This document shows, piece after piece, positions 1 through 9,229 of a stretch of DNA of 38,225 nucleotides. A program made the position numbers and the translations under genes. The stretch's first letter is position 1. The number at the start of each line of letters is the position of its first letter. The notes under the pieces are model-generated. The model saw only the letters and a program-made list of their open reading frames with translations, was not told the origin of the DNA and made no database searches. Origin of the DNA: Cyanobacteria bacterium SIG28 (GTDB lineage Bacteria > Cyanobacteriota > Vampirovibrionia > Gastranaerophilales > Gastranaerophilaceae); assembly GCA_015152525.1 (NCBI GenBank), contig SUTU01000018.1, positions 1 through 38,225 on the forward strand, given 5' to 3'.

Positions 1-79
1 GTCCGTTTTCGTCCGTTTTGTTTTGCAACCAGTTTGCGAAATTCCTACCCCTCAAACTCGCTAGTGTTCTAACTTTCTC

Positions 80-172
80 CTAAAAAATTGCCCTTGCCCG
101 ATTTCGCAAAACGGACAAAAAAATACATGGATTTTGTAATAATTTCTCACGTTGTTCTTTGCTAATTTTCAT
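80..172 (-). pseudogene. 5' relic of a transposase/HTH-like gene
   Basis: A 30-codon reading frame starts at an ATG (170-172) behind a good Shine-Dalgarno, AAAGGG, 8 nt upstream. It begins MKISKEQREKLLQNP. From memory this resembles the N-terminus of IS3-type OrfA/HTH proteins, which usually continue for about 90 residues or more. Here the frame runs into sequence related to the dispersed 'gtccgttttgcg' repeats and stops after 15 more residues that look random. I read it as the start of a gene cut off by repeat insertion or deletion. The upstream in-frame extension to base 343 overlaps a terminator and a tRNA and is not coding. Nothing else is seen in bases 1-270. Identification is weak. Confidence 0.3.
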
Positions 173-272
173 AATTCGTACCCTTTCTTTTTTACTAAAA
201 ACCCTAAAGCGAGTTTTTTGTCCACTTTTATGGGTACACTTCACCGTTCTCGCCTCTGCCGTTTCCTTGGCA

Positions 273-299
273 TAAAAAAAGAAGGTGTAAACACCTTCT
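273..299 (-). terminator. Rho-independent terminator after tRNA-Asp
   Basis: On the minus strand a perfect stem GAAGGTG/CACCTTC (281-298) is followed by seven T residues (274-280). It lies about 9 bp downstream of the tRNA-Asp 3' end, so it ends the tRNA transcript. Confidence 0.8.
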
Positions 300-307
300 C
301 TTTTTAA

Positions 308-384
308 TGGCGGGAACGACGAGGCTCGAACTCGCGACCTCATGCGTGACAGGCATGCGCTCTAACCAACTGAGCTACGCTCCC
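308..384 (-). tRNA. tRNA-Asp(GUC)
   Basis: This is a 77-nt cloverleaf on the minus strand. The acceptor stem is GGGAGCG/CGTTCCC with discriminator G and encoded CCA. The D arm contains AGTTGGTTAGAGC. The anticodon stem CATGC/GCATG holds the loop CTGTCAC, giving anticodon GTC for aspartate. The T arm contains GTTCGAG. The gene is the last unit of a transcript that begins near base 730 and passes through three tandem repeats carrying copies of its 5' 19 nt. Processing by RNase P must therefore choose the complete tRNA over three truncated look-alikes. Confidence 0.95.
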
Positions 385-693
385 ATATTTAATTTTCAGT
401 TCGGGTATTGTATTCAGTTGGTTAGAGCTTCCATTTTTCAGATACCGTTCGGCTCTGCCTCTCTGGGGCCAACTGAGCTACGCTCCCATATTTAATTTTT
501 AGTTCGGGTATTGTATTCAGTTGGTTAGAGCTTCCATTTTTTAGATACCGTTCGGCTCTGCCTCTCTGGGGCCAACTGAGCTACGCTCCCATATTTAATT
601 TTCAGTTCGGGTATTGTATTCAGTTGGTTAGAGCTTCCATTTTTCAGATACCGTTCGGCTCTGCCTCTCTGGGGCCAACTGAGCTACGCTCCC
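385..693 (-). repeat. Three 103-bp tandem repeats derived from tRNA-Asp
   Basis: Three head-to-tail units of exactly 103 bp (385-487, 488-590, 591-693) lie directly upstream of tRNA-Asp in its transcription direction. Units 1 and 3 look identical and unit 2 differs by two C-to-T changes. On the minus strand each unit starts with GGGAGCGTAGCTCAGTTGG, the first 19 nt of the tRNA (469-487, 572-590, 675-693). It then diverges and later contains GCTCTAACCAACTGA, the exact reverse complement of the tRNA D arm (plus-strand 414-428, 517-531, 620-634). The two parts can pair (CAGTTGG/CCAACTG, then AGAGC/GCTCT inside), so each unit can fold as a hairpin that hides the tRNA-like piece. There is no protein-coding potential and no spacers of CRISPR type. 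Confidence 0.9.
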
Positions 694-736
694 ATATTTG
701 GTTATCAAATGCCAAACCTAACTTCGGCACATGACA

Positions 737-765
737 ACTATAACCCGAACATATTTTTTTTGCAA
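737..765 (-). promoter_or_regulatory. Promoter of the repeat array and tRNA-Asp
   Basis: On the minus strand -35 TTGCAA (760-765), a 17-bp spacer and -10 TATAGT (737-742) predict a start near 730. That places all three repeats and the tRNA on one transcript. The rest of the 694-910 gap holds only an A/T-rich stretch and the upstream region of the next gene. Confidence 0.55.
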
Positions 766-910
766 GACTTTTTTATTTTTTTAATAAAATTCTTTTTTTA
801 TTGAATTTATTCTTCTCAAAATTAACTCTTATCTTATTTATCACTTATTTTTTATAAAACTTTATGTTAAAATATTTTTAGAAAACTGGAGTTAATAGAA
901 GAGAATTAAT

Positions 911-1849
<939 letters not shown>

Positions 1850-1851
1850 AT

Positions 1852-3762
1852 TTATGCACTAAATTCCAAATTCTTACTTTTCGCTTTTTTATGATTATAT
1901 GCCAACAAACCTGTTAACAAAGCTACACCGGCGCACACACCAAATATAATTTTAGATTTTGAGCTTTTCGAACCTGTATTGTTTACAACCTCATTAACAG
2001 AATCATTAACAGTATTATCTAAAATTTTTCTGTACTTAACTATTTTTTCGTATAATTTCGGATGTGTTTTATCATACCCTTTTGCTTTAAAAACTTTTTC
2101 CAAGCTATCTGCTACATTAAACCCAAATCCTTCTTCTAAAGCTGAGTGGTACGCTTTGTCAAAATTCTCCGGAACTTTATAAGCATAGTTTTTTTCAGGA
2201 TGTATTGTGGTATTAAATCCCTGCATATCAAACCGTTCTTTTCTGCCAAAAACATCCATATAAAAATATTGATTATTTTTTGACATCATTGGTTCTGCAA
2301 ATTTAGCTTTTGCAAATTCCTTAGGATTTTTAAGTTCTTCAGCAGAAATTTTTAACTCTTCGGATAAAGGTTTTATCGCATCTTTTTTATGAAAAGAATC
2401 TTCTACAACAAAACTGTTTTTTACAGAATCAAAATAGCGATTTTTTTCCGGAATATCTTCGGCAATCTGTCTTAAAGGTTGCGGGTCATGGTTTCCCACG
2501 CCCAAAATATATTCGTCAGGCGACCAACCTTTATTCAAAAAAGCCTTATTATACCCCCACCCTTGACCGTCATTATTATGCATGTATGTACTGCCATATA
2601 TTTTTACACGATTTTTCAGTGGTTGAATAAGTTCTGAACCTTCAAAAGCTTTAAATTCTTCAACGCCGGCGTCAAATTCATAAATCAAATTATTAGTGTC
2701 AAACTTCTCACCTTTAACTTCTTTAACCCATTTTTCTATCAAATTAAGTAAAGAGTCGTTTAAATAAACTCGATTTTCTTCAAGAACAGCATTCTGATCT
2801 GCAGGTGTTACAATCGGTGTAACATAAGCCCAACCCACATCAAACCGAATGATATCATAACGTTTCGCAAAAAGCTGAACTTTTTGTTTCAACAACTTTG
2901 CAGAAGCACTATTTTCATCCAAAATAGTATCGTAATTCAAAGCCGGTAAATTCCATTCAGGCATTCCAATAAAATGATCTTTTTTAAATGCTTCACCAAA
3001 AGCTTTAACTTCATCTTTACTAAAACCGATTAAACAATCACCGGCGAGCTTTATACCTTTAGAATTTAAAGCCTCTTTACCTTTTTTAAGATGTTCATCT
3101 GCCAAAAATTGTTTAAACTTATAAAACCCTAAATCAGCTTCCTGCATTCTTTCAAAATTAAGCCAATCTTTGTTTTTTTCAACATAATCAGCATAATTTT
3201 TCTTTAAAGTATGTTTATCATCAAGTTTCTGAAATCTTTTATATGCTTTTTTTAAAACATTATTTTGCTCGCCATCCGGATCAATAACATTCTTAAAATT
3301 AGAAATAGTATCTTTTTCAAGACTGGTATTAGCTGAAACTATTTCCTTTACCTCTTCCGGTTTTAGCAAATTTGCATATTCTTCTGTAGCTAATAATTCA
3401 GGATTAACCATATGATTACCGAGTCCTAATGCAGAACTTCTATACTGGCAGTAAAACCCTTTCACCGGATAAATTTGTCCCGGTGGCAAATCTTCAACCA
3501 CATTAAATCCCAAATAATTATGCATATATTCAAAAAATTCTTGTGATTTTTTTGATGCTATATGTCCAACACCCGTATTAAATTCACCGGATTGAGGCAG
3601 ACAAGTAGAAGGCATTATAAAAATAGATTTTCCGGTTTGCCCTGCTATATTTCTTGCTTCTGAAATCGTTTTTTTATAATCAGCCATTTCATCAGGAGTA
3701 AGTGCTCTTTTGAAATTAATATTAGATTGATTTTTTAACGTAGTATTCAGACTAACACGCAT
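1852..3762 (-). CDS. Membrane-anchored GH77-like 4-alpha-glucanotransferase
   Basis: This is a 636-aa protein with a divergent amylomaltase (GH77) core. RYDIIRFDVGWAY (about 301-313) carries the expected nucleophile Asp (D308). LIYEFDAG (359-366) matches the IAEDLG acid/base motif with E362. GNHDPQ (423-428) matches the GTHD motif with D426. The family transfers alpha-1,4-glucan chains in glycogen or maltodextrin metabolism. Two features are unusual. The first ~20 residues are a lineage-like leader containing NINFKRAL. The C-terminus has a single hydrophobic segment (about 604-623) followed by a Lys-rich tail, predicting a tail anchor. No Sec signal peptide is seen, so the catalytic part probably faces the cytoplasm. 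A possible promoter (TTGACA near 3877, 17 bp, TAAGCT) overlaps the upstream gene's end. Confidence 0.75.
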   Translation of the reverse strand: MRVSLNTTLKNQSNINFKRALTPDEMADYKKTISEARNIAGQTGKSIFIMPSTCLPQSGEFNTGVGHIASKKSQEFFEYMHNYLGFNVVEDLPPGQIYPVKGFYCQYRSSALGLGNHMVNPELLATEEYANLLKPEEVKEIVSANTSLEKDTISNFKNVIDPDGEQNNVLKKAYKRFQKLDDKHTLKKNYADYVEKNKDWLNFERMQEADLGFYKFKQFLADEHLKKGKEALNSKGIKLAGDCLIGFSKDEVKAFGEAFKKDHFIGMPEWNLPALNYDTILDENSASAKLLKQKVQLFAKRYDIIRFDVGWAYVTPIVTPADQNAVLEENRVYLNDSLLNLIEKWVKEVKGEKFDTNNLIYEFDAGVEEFKAFEGSELIQPLKNRVKIYGSTYMHNNDGQGWGYNKAFLNKGWSPDEYILGVGNHDPQPLRQIAEDIPEKNRYFDSVKNSFVVEDSFHKKDAIKPLSEELKISAEELKNPKEFAKAKFAEPMMSKNNQYFYMDVFGRKERFDMQGFNTTIHPEKNYAYKVPENFDKAYHSALEEGFGFNVADSLEKVFKAKGYDKTHPKLYEKIVKYRKILDNTVNDSVNEVVNNTGSKSSKSKIIFGVCAGVALLTGLLAYNHKKAKSKNLEFSA

Positions 3763-3883
3763 TAATCAAGTTCCTATACTTAAAAATTACAAATTTGCTA
3801 GTTGGTTTAACAAAAAACAACTTTTTAGCTTATACACACATTAATTAAAAAAGCTTAACAAAAAACGCTTTGAGTGTCAAGTT

Positions 3884-4450
3884 TTAGCACTGTTTAACTA
3901 CTTTACAAGGTGAGCCCACAGCGACAACATTTGACGGTATATCTTTTGTAACGACAGAACCTGCACCAATAACTACATTATCACCAATTGTTACACCTGA
4001 TAATACAACAACATTTCCGCCAAACCAAACATTATTACCTACAGTTATTGGCTTAGCCCATTCTAAACCTTTATTACGAGTTTCAGCATCAAGAGGATGT
4101 TCCGGTGTATAAAAAGCACAATTTGGACCAATAAAAACATTATCACCAAATCTAACCTTAACAGGATCTAAAATAATCAAATTGTGGTTTGCATAAAAAT
4201 TTTCGCCAATTTCAATATTGTAGCCATAATCACATTGAAAAGGCTGTTCAATAAGAAACTTACTACCTGTTTTACCCAAAAGTTTTTTGATTACATTTTC
4301 TCTTTCATCAATTTCTTCCGGTGAAAAGTTATTATATTTATACGTTAATTTTTTACATGCTAATCTTTCTTTAACCAACAAATCATTCTCTGCATAGTAT
4401 AATTCGCCGTTTAGCATTTTATTTTTTTCTGAAACATCATTGCCTGTCAT
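3884..4450 (-). CDS. Maltose/galactoside-type sugar O-acetyltransferase
   Basis: This 188-aa left-handed beta-helix acetyltransferase belongs to the Maa/LacA/NodL family and transfers acetyl from acetyl-CoA to a sugar hydroxyl. The N-terminal MLNGELYYAENDLLVKER is the typical helical cap. Hexapeptide repeats run through the second half (for example VRFGDNVFIGPN and VTIGDNVVIGAGSVVTKDIP). The catalytic His is in FYTPEHPLD. Length matches the family. Either ATG (codon 1 or codon 12, the latter starting MLNGELYY) could be the start, and neither has a strong Shine-Dalgarno. The sugar substrate cannot be told from sequence. It lies upstream of the glucanotransferase on the same strand, but a 121-bp gap separates them. 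Confidence 0.85.
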   Translation of the reverse strand: MTGNDVSEKNKMLNGELYYAENDLLVKERLACKKLTYKYNNFSPEEIDERENVIKKLLGKTGSKFLIEQPFQCDYGYNIEIGENFYANHNLIILDPVKVRFGDNVFIGPNCAFYTPEHPLDAETRNKGLEWAKPITVGNNVWFGGNVVVLSGVTIGDNVVIGAGSVVTKDIPSNVVAVGSPCKVVKQC

Positions 4451-4480
4451 ATTTTAATACCCAAAAATTTATCCAAAACA

Positions 4481-4517
4481 CAAAAAATGAGCGAGAAAAA
4501 TTTTCTCTCGCTCATTA
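4481..4517 (-). terminator. Terminator of the ftsI-murE-nagA-NifX run
   Basis: An 11-bp perfect stem AATGAGCGAGA/TCTCGCTCATT (4487-4517) is followed on the minus strand by TTTTTTG. It sits just downstream of the NifX-like gene and closes the minus-strand transcription unit. Confidence 0.8.
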
Positions 4518-4528
4518 TTAATCTAATA

Positions 4529-4924
4529 TTAATGATGACCGCCACAGTGATGTCCTTCACCGTGTCCGCCACAAACATGACCTTCACCATGTCCGCAAGC
4601 ATTTTCACCGGCAACTAATTCACTGTTCATATATAGTTTAACCAATTCACTAATCTCTAATTCAGGACAGCCGGTAATTACTTCAACACCATTTTGTTCA
4701 AACATCATCATCGGACGACCGCCAATTCCGCCAACCAAAGCCATTTCTACTCCCTGTTCCACAAGCCAATTAACACAAGAACAAGAAACGCCTTCTTCAG
4801 GTGCATCTGTTTTAATTTCAAGTATCTCTTTTGTTTCAGGATTAATTTCTACAAAACTAAATGTTTCACAATGTCCAAAATGTGAACATAATCTGCCTTC
4901 TAAAGTTGGAATAACTAATTTCAT
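4529..4924 (-). CDS. NifB/NifX-type iron-molybdenum cofactor domain protein with His-rich tail
   Basis: This 131-aa protein is a single dinitrogenase iron-molybdenum cofactor-binding domain (COG1433 type), an RNase H-like fold known to carry Fe-S or Fe-Mo clusters. The HFGHCETF motif (15-22), the VSCSC pair (47-50) and GGIGGRPMMMFEQNGVEVITG (65-85) are typical. The last ~23 residues are a His/Gly/Cys tail of two GHGEGHxCGGH units ending in HH, which looks like a metal-binding tag. There is no nif cluster nearby. In non-diazotrophs such proteins are usually uncharacterised, so a metal storage or chaperone role is only a guess. A strong Shine-Dalgarno, AAAAGGAG, precedes the ATG. It lies 33 bp after nagA. 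Confidence 0.8.
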   Translation of the reverse strand: MKLVIPTLEGRLCSHFGHCETFSFVEINPETKEILEIKTDAPEEGVSCSCVNWLVEQGVEMALVGGIGGRPMMMFEQNGVEVITGCPELEISELVKLYMNSELVAGENACGHGEGHVCGGHGEGHHCGGHH

Positions 4925-4957
4925 TATATTTTCTCCTTTTACTATCTAAAAACAATT

Positions 4958-5848
4958 TTACCTTATTTCAATAATATTCCAATTATCATCCCAAGTAATT
5001 TCACCAATCGGGTTTAAATTATGATAAGCGTACACATTAGTTATAAATTGCGGATTAAACATATTTTTTTTAGCTAATATTTTAACAATTTCATCTAATA
5101 ACAAAGTACTTCCGGCAATTGTTCCATCTGCAGAAGTTGCTTTTTGTCCGTCATAAAATATTTTATAGTCCGCAAAAATTGTTTCTCTTAAATCACTCTG
5201 AGTTATCGGCAAAGCATCACTTACAAGTATAATTTTATCTTGTGGTTTTGACTTAAATACAAGTTTTAAAATATCATCACTCAAATGAATACCGTCAGCA
5301 ATAATTTCAGTGTACAAATTATCCTCTACTAAAGCCGTCAAAGCCGTTGAAGCATTTCTATGATTTATGCCCGACATCGCATTAAATAAATGCGTTACAC
5401 CGCTAACCTTTGACAAATCACTACCAACACAATGTCCCGCTTGAATTTTTATACCTTTTTTTATTAGATATTCAATTAATCCATTATCCAATTCAGGCGC
5501 CAGAGTAACTATTTTTATAAAATCATCTTCTATTAATTTATAATTTTCTACTGTTAATTTCAAAAAGTGTTCAGGATTGTGTATTCCTCGCTTATCAGGA
5601 TTTATAAAAATACCTTCCAAATGTATTCCCAAAATTCTTTTATCAAGCCTAGAAGCTTCTTTAATAACCTGAATTTGTCTTTTAATATTCTCAACAGAAT
5701 CTGTAACAAGAGTCGGAAAAAATCCACCAATACCATGTTGGTATAATTTATTTGCAACTTCAACAATTTCTGAAACTTTTGCAGTATTAAAATCCACTCC
5801 AAAAGCACCATGGATATGTTGTTCTATTATTAAAGGTGTTTTTATCAT
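4958..5848 (-). CDS. nagA: N-acetylglucosamine-6-phosphate deacetylase (short form)
   Basis: This amidohydrolase removes acetate from GlcNAc-6-P, feeding amino-sugar recycling or murein precursor supply. Visible motifs are the metal-binding HIHG near residue 12, LEGIFINPDKRGIHNPEHF, the AGHCVG His, THLFNAMSGINHR, IADGIHL and the catalytic LVSDA. At 296 aa it is clearly shorter than the usual ~380. It begins right at the metal-binding strand, so it lacks the N-terminal part of the beta-sandwich subdomain, and it also has a short C-terminus. The start ATG overlaps the murE stop by 4 nt (ATGA), suggesting translational coupling. Coupling to murE fits murein sugar recycling (inference). Confidence 0.82.
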   Translation of the reverse strand: MIKTPLIIEQHIHGAFGVDFNTAKVSEIVEVANKLYQHGIGGFFPTLVTDSVENIKRQIQVIKEASRLDKRILGIHLEGIFINPDKRGIHNPEHFLKLTVENYKLIEDDFIKIVTLAPELDNGLIEYLIKKGIKIQAGHCVGSDLSKVSGVTHLFNAMSGINHRNASTALTALVEDNLYTEIIADGIHLSDDILKLVFKSKPQDKIILVSDALPITQSDLRETIFADYKIFYDGQKATSADGTIAGSTLLLDEIVKILAKKNMFNPQFITNVYAYHNLNPIGEITWDDNWNIIEIR

Positions 5849-7317
5849 AAATTATTCCCGATAAAAATTTCACGAACTTTTTCTCTGTCATCAAAATGAA
5901 TTGTTTCATCAGCCAAAATCTGATAGTCCTCGTGCCCTTTACCCGCAACAAGAACAACGTCAAGCGGTGTTGCAATTTTATATGCTTCTTTAATAGCTAA
6001 TTCTCTATCCGGTTCTACTACAACTTCATTTACGCTCTTAAATCCCGCTAAAATGTCAGTAATAATTTGTTGCGGATTTTCAGAACGTGGATTATCGCTT
6101 GTAACTATAACTTTATCTGCATATTTTTCAGCAATTGCACCCATTTTAGGACGTTTTGTCGCATCTCTGTCGCCACCGCAACCAAATATACAAATCAGCT
6201 TACCACCTTTAGGCGTTATTTCTTTTGCTGACTTTAAAACATTTTCTAAACCGTCAGGTGTATGAGCATAATCAACAATAACAGTCGGTTTATTAACCAC
6301 TACCTCAAATCTGCCGGCTACACCAGGGATTTTTTCAAGAACTCTTATTGATTTTTCAACATCGAATTTTAATGCCAAAGCAGTGGTTAATGCTGCTAAA
6401 ACATTATAAATAGAGAACATGCCGTTCATCATTAGTTTAACATCATACTCTTTACCTTGAACAACACAAGTAAACTTAGCACCATTTTCATCAAAAGAAA
6501 TGTTTTTAGCCATTACGTCTGCTTGGTTTTTAATCCCATATTTATAAACACTAACCGTTTCAGAAATAGCTTTAATAAACCTTGGCGCATACTCGTCATC
6601 AACATTAATAACAGCAAAATCACCAGTTACTAAATCCGCAAATAAACGTGCTTTTGCTCTAAAATAGTTTTCCATTGTGATATGAAAATCTAAGTGGTCT
6701 TGAGTAAGATTAGTTAAAACAGCACCATTAAAATCAACATACGCAACTCGTTGTTGTTCAAGAGCATGAGAAGAAACTTCCATTACAACATTATCTATAA
6801 AGTTTTCATTAACGTGATAAAGCACTTTTTGCAATTCAGGCGCTTGAGGTGTTGTGTGTTTTACATCATGATAACTGTCGGAACTCTTAAATTTATTTCC
6901 TAATGTACCTATTAAAGCACATTTTTGATCAAAGGCTTCATACAAATGTTGAATTAAATGAGTTACGGTAGTTTTACCATTCGTGCCTGTTACACCAATT
7001 ACATTCAACTTTGACGAAGGCTCTGAATAAAACAAGCTCGAAATTTTTGCTATCGCTGTTGCTGTTGATTCAACAACTATTTGTGGAAAATCTTCCGCTA
7101 ATCTTCTCTCAACAACGCAAGCTCTTGCACCATTCATAATCGCTTCTGATGCATATTCATGTCCGTCAACCTGTTCACCGGTCAAACAGAAAAATAAATC
7201 CTTTGAGTCAACTTTCTTTGAATTAGAAGTTATACCATCAAATTCTTCACACATAATCTCATCAAAATTAACTAATTCAATATAATCAATTTCATTAACT
7301 AAATTTTCAAATCTCAT
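5845..7317 (-). CDS. murE: UDP-MurNAc-tripeptide synthetase, meso-DAP adding
   Basis: This Mur ligase adds meso-diaminopimelate to UDP-MurNAc-L-Ala-D-Glu in the cytoplasm using ATP. It has the three Mur domains, with P-loop GVTGTNGKTT at about 108-117, the ligase centre (HTTPQAPELQKVLY, MEVSSHAL, LTNLTQDHLDFH) and the C-terminal DNPRSENP motif that selects DAP over lysine. I chose the ATG at 7317 (490 aa). Upstream in-frame GTG (7326) lies inside the Shine-Dalgarno AGAGGTG, which is well spaced for 7317. It follows ftsI with a 21-bp gap, as in dcw-type clusters, and is coupled to nagA by a 4-nt overlap. Confidence 0.95.
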   Translation of the reverse strand: MRFENLVNEIDYIELVNFDEIMCEEFDGITSNSKKVDSKDLFFCLTGEQVDGHEYASEAIMNGARACVVERRLAEDFPQIVVESTATAIAKISSLFYSEPSSKLNVIGVTGTNGKTTVTHLIQHLYEAFDQKCALIGTLGNKFKSSDSYHDVKHTTPQAPELQKVLYHVNENFIDNVVMEVSSHALEQQRVAYVDFNGAVLTNLTQDHLDFHITMENYFRAKARLFADLVTGDFAVINVDDEYAPRFIKAISETVSVYKYGIKNQADVMAKNISFDENGAKFTCVVQGKEYDVKLMMNGMFSIYNVLAALTTALALKFDVEKSIRVLEKIPGVAGRFEVVVNKPTVIVDYAHTPDGLENVLKSAKEITPKGGKLICIFGCGGDRDATKRPKMGAIAEKYADKVIVTSDNPRSENPQQIITDILAGFKSVNEVVVEPDRELAIKEAYKIATPLDVVLVAGKGHEDYQILADETIHFDDREKVREIFIGNNL

Positions 7318-7338
7318 ATATAACACCTCTTTTAATAT

Positions 7339-9048
7339 TTATTTTAACTTATCCGGTTGCAAATTCAAAATATGTGAAATTTGTGTAGAAATTTCTTTGA
7401 AAATAGGTGTAGCAACAGTATTACCCCATATTTCATATCCTTTTGCAGAATCTACAATAACATATATTAAAACTTGCGGATCACTTGATGGCATATAGCC
7501 AACTATTGATGTATAAAGCTTGTCAGTATAGCCGGAGCCGTCATCCTTAGGTTTTTTTGATGTACCGGTTTTTGCTGCAATATTGAATACATCCGACTTA
7601 ATTATAGATTTACTTCTATTTATACTCTCTGTCAAAAGTTCAGTTACTGCACGAGCATGCTCTGGCGTCATTACCTGAACTCTTTTAACCTTTATTGCCT
7701 CCTCTTCAGGTGAATATTTTATAACATGCGGTGTTACTCTTACACCATCGTTTGCGATAGCTGCCACTGCTGAAACCATCTGTATCGCTGTAACCGAAGA
7801 ACCATAACCATAACCCATTGAAGCATGGTCAGAACTATCCCATCTCTGAGCTGATTTTAAAATACCAATAGATTCTCCGGATAAATCAATACCGGTTTTT
7901 TCACCAAACCCAAATTTGCGCAACATATCATAAAATTCTTGTTTATTCATCATTTGGGCGATTAATACAGAGCCAACATTACTTGAATGCTCAAATAAAT
8001 AAACTAAATCTATTAAACCCGGATTTGGATGTTTTGCGTAGTCATAGTTCTTTATAGTCCACCAACCTACTTTAATCTTTCCTGTATCATTCAATTTAGT
8101 TTTTTTATTAATCTTTTCCAATTCCATTGCACAAGCAACCGTTATAGCTTTAAATGTTGACCCTGGAGGAAAAACATCCGTTAACGTCCAATTTTTTTTC
8201 TGAAAACTTGTCGCTGTTTTAAAATTATTCGGGTCAAAATAAGGGTACACCGCATAGGCCAAAATTTCACCGTTACGAGGATTCATTACAATAACTGCAC
8301 CTCGAAAAGCATTAAACTTTTGTATCGCCTTCATTAAAGCTTTTTCACAAACGTGCTGAACAGCAGCATCAATAGTTAAAGTAACATCTTGACCTTTTAT
8401 CGGTTTTGTTGCAGCTATCGGGTCAGTTCCTATATTATAAATAACCTTGCCTCGAGGTGTAATCTCAATTTCTGAACCTTTTGCAACATTTTCAAGCTTA
8501 TCTTTAGCAGTATATTCAACACCGGATGCCACATCAGCATCAAAATTATAATAACCTAATACATGCGAAGCTAAAGTTCCTTGCGGATAAGTCCTTATAC
8601 TCTTTTTATCCATAGGAATTTCTCGCAAATTCAATTTCGCAATTTCATCACGTGTTTTTCTGTCAACATTTTTCTTTAAAGACACCAAAGGTACATCCAG
8701 TTTTAATTTTTCAGTTAATACATTCATTGGTATTTTTAATATCGGTGCAAGAAGTTCCGCCAATTCTTCAGGTGTATGAACAAAGTCAGCTTTTCTTGCA
8801 AAAATATCATAATAAATATTATCAGTAGCCAGCTTTATTCCGTTTCTATCGTATATATTTCCACGCATTACAAAAGAACTAGCTCGACGCTGATTTTTTG
8901 CTTTAATACGAAGATGTTTTATATCACACACTTGGATTAACAACAAATAAAGAATAAACAGCCATATTGCTGCATTAAACAATCCATGAAACCAACCTAG
9001 TCTGTCTGAAAAAAGTTTATTTTTGTTGTTTTTATCCGAATACTTCAT
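7339..9048 (-). CDS. ftsI: Class B penicillin-binding protein, division transpeptidase
   Basis: This peptidoglycan DD-transpeptidase (FtsI/PBP3 type) cross-links septal murein in the periplasm. From the ATG at 9048 it is 569 aa. A short cytoplasmic Lys-rich tail is followed by one transmembrane helix (about 24-41), the PBP dimer domain (RGNIYDRNG) and the transpeptidase domain. The active-site motifs are STFK (S297), SSN (355-357) and KTG (493-495). The longer frame begins with GTG at 9075, but AT-rich TATTAT boxes (9061-9071) resemble a -10 region there. GGGG/GAG just before 9048 supports the shorter start. It is first gene of ftsI-murE-nagA-NifX. Confidence 0.92.
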   Translation of the reverse strand: MKYSDKNNKNKLFSDRLGWFHGLFNAAIWLFILYLLLIQVCDIKHLRIKAKNQRRASSFVMRGNIYDRNGIKLATDNIYYDIFARKADFVHTPEELAELLAPILKIPMNVLTEKLKLDVPLVSLKKNVDRKTRDEIAKLNLREIPMDKKSIRTYPQGTLASHVLGYYNFDADVASGVEYTAKDKLENVAKGSEIEITPRGKVIYNIGTDPIAATKPIKGQDVTLTIDAAVQHVCEKALMKAIQKFNAFRGAVIVMNPRNGEILAYAVYPYFDPNNFKTATSFQKKNWTLTDVFPPGSTFKAITVACAMELEKINKKTKLNDTGKIKVGWWTIKNYDYAKHPNPGLIDLVYLFEHSSNVGSVLIAQMMNKQEFYDMLRKFGFGEKTGIDLSGESIGILKSAQRWDSSDHASMGYGYGSSVTAIQMVSAVAAIANDGVRVTPHVIKYSPEEEAIKVKRVQVMTPEHARAVTELLTESINRSKSIIKSDVFNIAAKTGTSKKPKDDGSGYTDKLYTSIVGYMPSSDPQVLIYVIVDSAKGYEIWGNTVATPIFKEISTQISHILNLQPDKLK

Positions 9049-9229
9049 GCTCTCAACCCCATAATATAATACCACAAACCCAAAAAAGATTGTAATTAGT
9101 TATTTTTCTTAATATTAGACATGTGTTTATAACCTATTTGGGGGATTTTTAAGTGCACTTTTTACACTTTATGCTAAAACCCAGTATTTACAGTCGTTTT
9201 ACAAAGTTTACAAAAGTTAACATTCCCTC

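Noticed and set aside
307-495. 62-codon plus-strand ORF
   Set aside because: It is antisense to tRNA-Asp and the first repeat.
385-693. CRISPR array
   Set aside because: Units are 103 bp with no variable spacers; they are complete tandem duplicates containing tRNA pieces.
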